Assembly: GCF_030518215.1 (NCBI RefSeq)
Contig: NZ_JAULRT010000052.1
Location: 620,001 to 684,000, forward strand
Length of the DNA stretch: 64,000 nucleotides
Direction: 5' to 3'
Origin: Gilvimarinus algae
GTDB taxonomy: Bacteria; Pseudomonadota; Gammaproteobacteria; Pseudomonadales; Cellvibrionaceae
The translations under genes were made by a program, and so were the position numbers. The notes under the pieces are model-generated. The model did no database searches. It was not told where the DNA came from and was given only the letters and a program-made list of their open reading frames with translations. Shown in pieces: positions 58,048 to 64,000 of this stretch; positions within the stretch are counted from its first letter, which is position 1; every line of letters starts with the position of its first letter.

Positions 58048-58983
58048 CTATTCACGGCCCTGCCTTGGCAGATCCGGATCACTACTGAACAAGAGGTCGC
58101 CGTTGCCCATTTCCACCGCCTGCACCTCGGTGTCGGCAGGGGCGTCACTAGTGATTGTATCGGCGGAATTTTGCGCCGCTGAAGGCCCCTGGGTAAACTC
58201 AGCGTCGGGCGCGGCGACCTGGTCGAGCAGCTCCCCGCTAAGCTCACTCACCTGGGATTTTGGCCGATCCATTTTATCCCGTGCGATCATGATAGCAACG
58301 CGGCGATTCTGCGCACGCCCCTCTGCTGTCGTGTTTGGCGCCAGCGGTTGATGCTCACCGTAGCCGACAGCGGCAAGGCGAGATGGGTCCACGCCTTCGG
58401 CCACCATCCATTTTACGATGGCGCTGGCCCGCGCCGAGGACAGCTCCCAGTTACTGGGGTAGCGGTCCGTGCGAATCGGCAGGTTGTCTGTAAAGCCCTC
58501 AATCTGCACGGGATTGTCGGTACTTTCGAGAATATCGGCCACCTTCGAAAAAATTTCACGGGCCGTATCGCTGGCCTGGGCACTACCAGAATCAAACAGG
58601 ATGCTGTCGCGCAGCTCGATTTGCAGCCAAAGCTCGTTGCTGGAAATGCGCATTAACTCATCGTCTACCAGCTCGTCGAACTCGTCGCGAAAGGTTTTTT
58701 CCAGCACCCCTAAATTGCCCTGGCTTTGCGGCTTATCGAGCTTAATGACCGACGTTTCGGAGGTAACAGCCGGACTGCCCACTTGAATCGGATTAGCGGT
58801 GCGCGCTGCCGGTCTAAACGCCTCGACCAAAGTGTCCGACAACACCCGGTACTTGCTCTCGTTCACCTGTGAGATGGAGTACATCACCACAAAAAATGCG
58901 AACAGCAAGGTGATAAAATCGGCGTAGGACACCAGCCAGCGTTCGTGGTTCATGCGAAGATCTGACGATCGGCGACGTGGCAT
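58048..58983 (-). CDS. motD: Flagellar motor stator protein MotD (MotB family)
   Basis: A 311-residue stator subunit. The N-terminus NHERWLVSYADFITLLFAFF holds the proton-channel Asp (about residue 22) in a single TM helix. A plug/linker follows, then a C-terminal OmpA-like peptidoglycan-binding domain (about 140-235, EGFTDNLPIRTDRYPSNWEL, GYGEHQPLAPNTTAEGRAQNRR). A long acidic tail ends the protein. With MotC it forms the second stator set known from Pseudomonas, used in swarming. Starts 8 bp after motC. Confidence 0.94.
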   Translation of the reverse strand: MPRRRSSDLRMNHERWLVSYADFITLLFAFFVVMYSISQVNESKYRVLSDTLVEAFRPAARTANPIQVGSPAVTSETSVIKLDKPQSQGNLGVLEKTFRDEFDELVDDELMRISSNELWLQIELRDSILFDSGSAQASDTAREIFSKVADILESTDNPVQIEGFTDNLPIRTDRYPSNWELSSARASAIVKWMVAEGVDPSRLAAVGYGEHQPLAPNTTAEGRAQNRRVAIMIARDKMDRPKSQVSELSGELLDQVAAPDAEFTQGPSAAQNSADTITSDAPADTEVQAVEMGNGDLLFSSDPDLPRQGRE

Positions 58984-58991
58984 TGAACCCC

Positions 58992-59732
58992 CTAGGTCAA
59001 GTAACCGCTGAGCTTAACCTCGATGGCCTTGGGGTTCTCCCCATCCGCAATGCCCATCACCCCTTCAATCAGCATTTCGTGGTAGCGCGAATCGCGATCC
59101 ACACACTGCTTGAGCTTATTGGCGATAGGAAGAAGGAACAGGTTGGCCAGAGCCACCCCGTAAATCGTCGCCACAAAGGCCACCGCAATACCAGGGCCGA
59201 GTTGCTCCGGGTCGGCGAGATTACTCATGACGTGAATCAGCCCCATCACCGCGCCGATAATGCCAATAGTCGGTGAATAGCCCCCCATGCTCTCATACAC
59301 CCGCACCGCATCCATATTGCGCTGCTCTTGCAAAATCATGTCGCCTTCAAGCACCCGGCGAATCGCATCGGGTTCATTGCCATCCACCAAAAGCTCAAGC
59401 CCTTTGCGTGCAAAACTGTCCTTTTCTTCTTCGGCCAAACGCTCGAGACCTAAAAGCCCCTCTTTGCGGGCCACTACAGACCAACTGGTCACCCTGTTTA
59501 CACCCGCGTGAAAGTCGATATGGGGCGGGCGAAATACCCAGCGAAAAAGGCGCATTGCACGCTTCAGGCAATCCTTGGGCGTCTGCAACATGGCCGCGCC
59601 AATGGTACCGCCGAGCACGATAACCGCGGCCGGCAGATTGACCAGAGAGCCGAGCGATCCCCCCTCAATAAAGTTACCGCCGATGATAGCGGCAAACCCG
59701 AGAATAACACCGATGATGCTGAGTAAGTCCAT
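58992..59732 (-). CDS. motC: Flagellar motor stator protein MotC (MotA family)
   Basis: A 246-residue inner-membrane protein with four TM helices (about 5-20, 30-50, 148-170, 183-203). MotA/PomA signatures: GGNFIEGGSLGSLVNLPAAVIVLGGT, ESMGGYSPTIGIIGAVMGLIHVM, PGIAVAFVATIYGVALAN, and EGVMGIADGENP. Its start shares one base with the cheB stop. Confidence 0.95.
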   Translation of the reverse strand: MDLLSIIGVILGFAAIIGGNFIEGGSLGSLVNLPAAVIVLGGTIGAAMLQTPKDCLKRAMRLFRWVFRPPHIDFHAGVNRVTSWSVVARKEGLLGLERLAEEEKDSFARKGLELLVDGNEPDAIRRVLEGDMILQEQRNMDAVRVYESMGGYSPTIGIIGAVMGLIHVMSNLADPEQLGPGIAVAFVATIYGVALANLFLLPIANKLKQCVDRDSRYHEMLIEGVMGIADGENPKAIEVKLSGYLT

Positions 59733-60790
59733 CAGCCCACCTCGTCAGAAATCGCCCGACCGATGTCTTTAAGCGGCAATACCCGATCGGTCAACTTAGC
59801 TCGGGCCACCGCCATGGGCATGCCATAGATAACGCAGCTGGCCTGATCCTGGCTCCAAATTTGCGCACCGCGCTGCTTGAGTAGCTCAGCGCCTTTGCAG
59901 CCGTCCGACCCCATACCCGTTAAAACAACGCCAAGGACTCGGTCACCATAGCAGTTAGCCGCTGAACCAAAGGTAATGTCGAGGCTCGGCTTGTAGTTCA
60001 CACGGGCATCATCCGGCATGATTTTAACAGCACCGTTGCCGCGTTTATCCAACATCATTTGCTTGCCGCCTGGTGCCAAAAGCGCCAGCCCTGGACGCAG
60101 TTGGTCACCATCGACAGCCTCGCGAACCTCAATGGCACACTGCTTGTTGAGTCGCTCAGCAAACGCCTTGGTAAAGTTCTCTGGCATATGCTGCACCAGC
60201 AGTAATGGCAGAGGAAAATTGCGCGGCAGCTTGGTCAGCACATCGGTCAGCGCCACGGGTCCACCCGTGGAAGCGCCAATGATAACCAGTTTGGGCTTGA
60301 CCGCGCTGCGCCTGGGTATAGGCCGCGGCGGCGGCTTGATAAAGTCAACCTCAGGCGCAGTGACTTTGGGCGCAGGCTTGGCGGCCTCCTGAGGCTTGCG
60401 CGCCAGAGTCAGTAACCGCTCGTGCAGCTTTTGCGTAAGAGTGATTGAATTGCGCGAGACTTCGGCAAAATCCTTGGGGATAAAATCTAAGGCACCCGCC
60501 GCCAGGGCGTCGAGGGTGATTCTGGCACCCTCGTAGGTCAGAGACGAAAACATCAAGATAGGGGTGGGTTGCTCGGCCATGATATGTTTGACAGCGGTCA
60601 CACCATCCATCACCGGCATTTCAAAATCCATGGTGATGATGTCCGGCTTCAGCTCACGGACTTTATCCAGTGCCTCGCGACCATTACTGGCGACCCCGAC
60701 CACTTGGAGGCTCGCATTTTGCCCAATAATGTCTTTTAGACGGGTCTGAAAAAAATGCGAATCGTCGACGATTAATACCCGTACGGGCAT
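59732..60790 (-). CDS. cheB: Chemotaxis response regulator methylesterase CheB
   Basis: A 352-residue enzyme removing methyl groups from chemoreceptors for adaptation. Receiver domain about 1-120 with acidic pocket Asp9/Asp10 and phosphoacceptor Asp55 (TMDFEMPVMDG). A linker is followed by the methylesterase with Ser174 (IGASTGGP), His201 (LLVQHMPENFT) and Asp296 (GMGSDG). All catalytic residues are intact. It lies 64 bp after cheA. Confidence 0.97.
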   Translation of the reverse strand: MPVRVLIVDDSHFFQTRLKDIIGQNASLQVVGVASNGREALDKVRELKPDIITMDFEMPVMDGVTAVKHIMAEQPTPILMFSSLTYEGARITLDALAAGALDFIPKDFAEVSRNSITLTQKLHERLLTLARKPQEAAKPAPKVTAPEVDFIKPPPRPIPRRSAVKPKLVIIGASTGGPVALTDVLTKLPRNFPLPLLLVQHMPENFTKAFAERLNKQCAIEVREAVDGDQLRPGLALLAPGGKQMMLDKRGNGAVKIMPDDARVNYKPSLDITFGSAANCYGDRVLGVVLTGMGSDGCKGAELLKQRGAQIWSQDQASCVIYGMPMAVARAKLTDRVLPLKDIGRAISDEVG

Positions 60791-60853
60791 GCCCTCTCTC
60801 CCATCAATACCGCTTCAAACGGAGTCATTGTCTGCTGGTTTAGCCAACCGGTC

Positions 60854-63085
60854 TCAGGCGCCGCGCGAGTAATGTTTGAGCAGGCTGGGCACATCGAGAA
60901 TCAACGCAATGGTGCCGTCGCCCGTAATAGTGGCACCAGCCATACCGGGAGTGCCTTGCAGCATTTTCCCAAGTGGCTTGATAACCACCTCTTCCTGGCC
61001 TATGAGCTGATCCACCACAAAACCCACCCTGCGGGTACCGACGGTGACAATCACCACATGCCCTTCTCCCATACTCTTGGCACTGACTCGCTGACCATGG
61101 ACGAGCCAATTTTTCAGATAGAAGATGGGAATGGCCTGATCGCGCACAGCCACACATTCTTGCCCGTCGACAATATGGGACTTACGCAAGTCCATATGAA
61201 AAATCTCGTTCACACTCACCAGCGGCAAAGCAAAGGTTTGATTTGCCAGCATGATCATCAAGGTGGGCATAATCGCGAGGGTAAGAGGTACCTTGATGTT
61301 AAAACGTGTCCCCTCACCCAAAGTCGACTGGATTTCTATCGAGCCATTAAGCTGTGTGATTTTGGTTTTGACCACATCCATGCCCACACCGCGGCCGGAT
61401 ACATCCGAGATTTCCTTTTTGGTGGAAAAACCCGGAGCGAAAATCAAATTAAACGCCTCGGTATCGGATAAGCGCTGCACAGTGTCCGCGTCAAATACGC
61501 CTTTATCCACGGCAATCTGCCGGAGCTTCTCAGGATCCATACCCGCGCCATCATCGGTAATGGACAGCAGGATATGATCACCTTCCTGCTCTGCGGCCAA
61601 CACCACCCGGCCCTGCCGAGGCTTGCCTTTTGCCTCGCGCACCTCGGGCAACTCGATTCCGTGATCGACGGAATTTCTTACCAGGTGCACCAAGGGATCG
61701 GCTAGCGCCTCGACAAGGTTTTTGTCGAGATCGGTCTCTTCACCCACAAGCTCAAGGTTGATGTCTTTTTTCAGATTGCGCGCGAGATCGCGCACCACTC
61801 GCGGAAAACGGCCGAACACTTTCTTGATGGGCTGCATCCGAGTCTTCATAACGGAGGTTTGAAGATCGGCCGTAACCACATCCAGATTGGCAACAGCTTT
61901 GCTCAGCGCCTCGTTCTGGGCGCTGTCGCCGAGTCGAACCAGACGGTTGCGCACCAACACAAGCTCACCGACCATGTTCATGATTTCATCAAGGCGTTGC
62001 GTATCCACCCGAACGGTGGTGTCCACCTGTGCCGGCGCTCCGCCTTCACGCTCGGGGCGGGTTTTCACCGGCGGCGTATTGGTTTTCATGGAGGGAGTGG
62101 GCGCATCGCTGCTTTTCTGCGCCCCAGAACTGGCCGCCGGCTTGGCCGGCGTATTGCTCGGCGCTGTGGCTGCGGGTGCCGGCCCCTTACCCTTACCGTG
62201 CAATTGATCCAGCAGAGCCTCGAACTCATCGTCGGTTATTTCATCACTTCCGGTAGCCGCTTTATCGGCTTTTGCCGGCTCTTTGGCCGCGGGCTTAGCA
62301 GGGGGCGGCGCAGAAGCTTCCCCGCCCGGCCCCTTGCCTTTGCCGTGAAGCTCATCGAGCAATGCTTCAAACTCGTCATCACTGATGTCATCACTGACCG
62401 GCGCTTTCGTATTCGTCGGCACACCGGGGGCTTTGCCCTCCCCGTGCAAGCTGTCGAGCAGCGCCTCGAATTCATCATCGGAAATATCATCGCCCGCGGA
62501 GCTTGGGCTTTCGCTGGCTCCGGCGGCTTTTGGAGAGGAAGGCGATGGTGTGTCACCGGCCAGCGCGTCCAGTAAATCACTGAACTCGTCGTCGGTCATA
62601 TCGCTGCCGCCGCGAATTTTTCCTGGCCCCGCTTCGGTGTTAGCAGCCGCTGATTCCGTCGTGGACACCTGATTTACCGGTGACTCCTGCAAATCTTCAC
62701 AGGCGACCAAGCGCTCGAGGGTGGCAATCAGCTCCGCAGACGGTGGTGTCACCTCTTCGCGGTGGGACACTTGTTCAAATTGCTGGTTTACAACGTCCAG
62801 AGCTTGGAGCACAACATCCATCAACTCCGAGGTCACTTCGCGTTTACCGTTGCGTAAAATATCAAACAGGTTTTCGGTGACGTGGCAGCACTCCACCATG
62901 GGGGTGAGCTGCAAAAAGCCTGCACCGCCTTTTACCGTGTGAAAACCGCGAAAAATGGCGTTGAGCAGGTCGCGATCGTCGGGCCTGCGCTCGAGCTCGA
63001 CCAGCTGCTCGGAGAGGTTCTCCAGGATCTCTCCAGCCTCAACCAGAAAGTCCTGAAGAATGTCTTCATCATCACCGAAACCCAT
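60854..63085 (-). CDS. cheA: Chemotaxis histidine kinase CheA with LID-like repeat linker
   Basis: A 743-residue kinase that phosphorylates CheY and CheB. Hpt (P1) domain about 1-105 with phosphoacceptor His49 (FRGFHTVKGGAGF). No P2 domain; instead a Pro/Ala-rich linker at about 140-350 carries four repeats of the type DDEFEALLDxLHGKGKGP (residues about 161-175, 198-217, 231-251, 280-302). P3 dimerisation starts at about 355 (VRVDTQRLDEIMNMVGELVLVRNR). P4 ATPase has NSVDHGIE, DDGAGMD and GRGVGMDVV. P5 CheW-like domain is at the end. The linker matches the LID region that binds ParP in Vibrio. Confidence 0.96.
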   Translation of the reverse strand: MGFGDDEDILQDFLVEAGEILENLSEQLVELERRPDDRDLLNAIFRGFHTVKGGAGFLQLTPMVECCHVTENLFDILRNGKREVTSELMDVVLQALDVVNQQFEQVSHREEVTPPSAELIATLERLVACEDLQESPVNQVSTTESAAANTEAGPGKIRGGSDMTDDEFSDLLDALAGDTPSPSSPKAAGASESPSSAGDDISDDEFEALLDSLHGEGKAPGVPTNTKAPVSDDISDDEFEALLDELHGKGKGPGGEASAPPPAKPAAKEPAKADKAATGSDEITDDEFEALLDQLHGKGKGPAPAATAPSNTPAKPAASSGAQKSSDAPTPSMKTNTPPVKTRPEREGGAPAQVDTTVRVDTQRLDEIMNMVGELVLVRNRLVRLGDSAQNEALSKAVANLDVVTADLQTSVMKTRMQPIKKVFGRFPRVVRDLARNLKKDINLELVGEETDLDKNLVEALADPLVHLVRNSVDHGIELPEVREAKGKPRQGRVVLAAEQEGDHILLSITDDGAGMDPEKLRQIAVDKGVFDADTVQRLSDTEAFNLIFAPGFSTKKEISDVSGRGVGMDVVKTKITQLNGSIEIQSTLGEGTRFNIKVPLTLAIMPTLMIMLANQTFALPLVSVNEIFHMDLRKSHIVDGQECVAVRDQAIPIFYLKNWLVHGQRVSAKSMGEGHVVIVTVGTRRVGFVVDQLIGQEEVVIKPLGKMLQGTPGMAGATITGDGTIALILDVPSLLKHYSRGA
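62180..62605 (-). repeat. Repeat array in the CheA linker
   Basis: Four in-frame copies of an acidic helix motif, DDEF-x-x-LLDxL, in CheA residues 161-302. The last three are followed by HG(K/E)GK and separated by Ala/Pro-rich spacers of about 15-30 residues. The repeat is at protein level; the DNA copies have diverged. Confidence 0.85.
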
Positions 63086-63096
63086 GCACTGATCCT

Positions 63097-63891
63097 CTAA
63101 AATCCGAGACTGGAGAGCAGATCGTCCACTTCGTCCTGACTGGAGACCACATCGTCTTTCTGGGTATTGATTTGTGGCCCTTCACCGCGACCGTTATCGA
63201 CGACGCGGGCCTTACCCTCGCTATCGGCCTCGACATGCAAACCTGTAATTTCTTCCACTTGGCCCGCGATTCGAACCAGACTGACCAAGTCCTGCTCGAC
63301 CTCGGCAATCAAGCCCATCACCCTCTTCAACACCTGCCCGGTGAGATCCTGAAAACCCTGCTCGAGAATAATTTCCTGGAGATTTTTGCCAAGCTGCTCG
63401 GTGCCGCTTTCCATTTGCGCCAAGAAATCTTCCATGCGGGTGTACAGCGTGCGGAACTCCTCGGCGCTCATGTCCCCGCTCTGGAGCCTGGTCCATTCGT
63501 TGCGAAGATTGTTGGCTTCCTGCCCCAAATTCATGGCAATGGGCGCCGCCTCTTCTACCATATCCATGGTTTTATCGGCGGCTTTTTGGGTGAGCTCGAT
63601 AACGTACTTGAGACGATCGGAAGCATCGCGAATTTCTGATCGTTCAATGTCCGGCGGCTCCTTACTGAAATCGCCATCGACATTGAAGTTGACGATCGCG
63701 TTATGCAGGCCGCGAGTCAAGCGACCAACGGACTGATACAAGTGTTTGTCCCGCGACTCAATAATCGAATGTATCAGCTTGGAAGCTTCAGCAAAGTCAT
63801 TCCCCTGAAGCTTTTCGACCAGCAGGCTGGCACTCTCCTGCAGCTCTTTGACAAACAGGTTATTGTCGTGCTCTTGCTTTTCCGAAGTCAT
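63097..63891 (-). CDS. cheZ: CheY-P phosphatase CheZ
   Basis: A 264-residue long-helical protein that speeds dephosphorylation of CheY. Catalytic motif QDLTGQVLKRVM with Asp182 and Gln186 (Asp143 and Gln147 of E. coli). The C-terminal CheY-tethering peptide is intact: SQDEVDDLLSSLGF at the very end. Eleven bases separate its stop from the cheA start. Confidence 0.96.
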   Translation of the reverse strand: MTSEKQEHDNNLFVKELQESASLLVEKLQGNDFAEASKLIHSIIESRDKHLYQSVGRLTRGLHNAIVNFNVDGDFSKEPPDIERSEIRDASDRLKYVIELTQKAADKTMDMVEEAAPIAMNLGQEANNLRNEWTRLQSGDMSAEEFRTLYTRMEDFLAQMESGTEQLGKNLQEIILEQGFQDLTGQVLKRVMGLIAEVEQDLVSLVRIAGQVEEITGLHVEADSEGKARVVDNGRGEGPQINTQKDDVVSSQDEVDDLLSSLGF

Positions 63892-63918
63892 TGTTGTGCC
63901 TTATTCTTTTCTGGAAGT

Positions 63919-64000
63919 CTAGCCGACGCGCTCGAATATTTTTTCTATTTTTTCCTTGAGTGCGGCAGCGGTGAACGGCTTAACCACATAGCCGTTGACG
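63919..64000 (-). CDS. cheY: Chemotaxis response regulator CheY, C-terminal end
   Basis: The last 26 codons of a gene entering from the right edge: NGYVVKPFTAAALKEKIEKI followed by FERVG and TAG. The KPF motif with its conserved Lys and the final helix match CheY, and the place before cheZ is standard. The phosphoacceptor lies outside the window. Confidence 0.9.
   Translation of the reverse strand, partial: VNGYVVKPFTAAALKEKIEKIFERVG

Noticed and set aside
62180..62605. CRISPR-like array
   Set aside because: The repeats are in-frame protein motifs within cheA, with diverged DNA and uneven spacing.

Overview
The window is a stretch of core chromosome from a motile, Gram-negative gammaproteobacterium. 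Gene content and order resemble Pseudomonas, with some rearrangements: mtaD-ubiG-mupP-yciK beside gyrA; an F6-type chemotaxis operon with motC/motD and a ParA/CheW-like pair; and rpsA-ihfB-lapAB beside a wbpM/wbpL polysaccharide locus. A lineage near Cellvibrionales or marine Pseudomonadales fits, but this is inferred from protein resemblance and synteny, not from a marker-gene search. I see no prophage, insertion sequence, integrase, CRISPR array or toxin-antitoxin pair.

Layout. 1-5 kb: the 5' part of rmuC, a small TPR gene coupled to murI, and a large sensor diguanylate cyclase/phosphodiesterase. 5-11 kb: an AddB-like/AddA-like nuclease-helicase pair. 11-20 kb: aroG, a DUF481 outer-membrane protein, nfuA, rluA, a DUF2970 gene, a marR regulator, a 38-residue membrane protein, cysI-DUF934 (sulfite reduction), miaE with a DUF1289 gene, and a secreted SMP-30-type protein. 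21-28 kb: acnB behind a leader of about 330 nt, a DUF3080 lipoprotein-SDR-mgsA cluster, htpG with a clear heat-shock promoter, and tRNA-Val(GAC). 28-36 kb: surface-polysaccharide genes (wbpM, wbpL, an epimerase, manC, ugd). 36-44 kb: lapB, lapA, ihfB, rpsA, galU, manB, cmk, pyrF and a comEA-like gene. 44-51 kb: cysN, cysD, tyrA, pheA, gyrA. 51-55 kb: mtaD, ubiG, mupP, yciK. 55-64 kb: a chemotaxis/motor operon read leftward (cheY, cheZ, cheA, cheB, motC, motD, parC, parP, cheW, DUF2802).

How the genes work together. galU, ugd, manB, manC, wbpM, the epimerase and wbpL make UDP-glucose, UDP-glucuronate, GDP-mannose and UDP-N-acetyl deoxysugars and start a lipid-linked glycan. lapA/lapB next door control LPS output. 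No other glycosyltransferase, flippase or polymerase is present, so later steps must be encoded elsewhere. cysD/cysN and cysI/DUF934 cover two stages of sulfate assimilation from separate loci. aroG, pheA and tyrA cover the entry to and branches of aromatic amino-acid synthesis. The chemotaxis operon encodes the signalling core, a motor stator pair, and a ParC/ParP system that matches repeated motifs in the CheA linker.

The window is mostly ordinary housekeeping DNA. The features most worth a second look are the unannotated 38-residue membrane protein before cysI, the long acnB leader, paired operators on the comEA promoter, a 19-bp inverted repeat between ugd and manC, a tiny strongly initiated ORF in the rpsA leader, and the repeat array in CheA.
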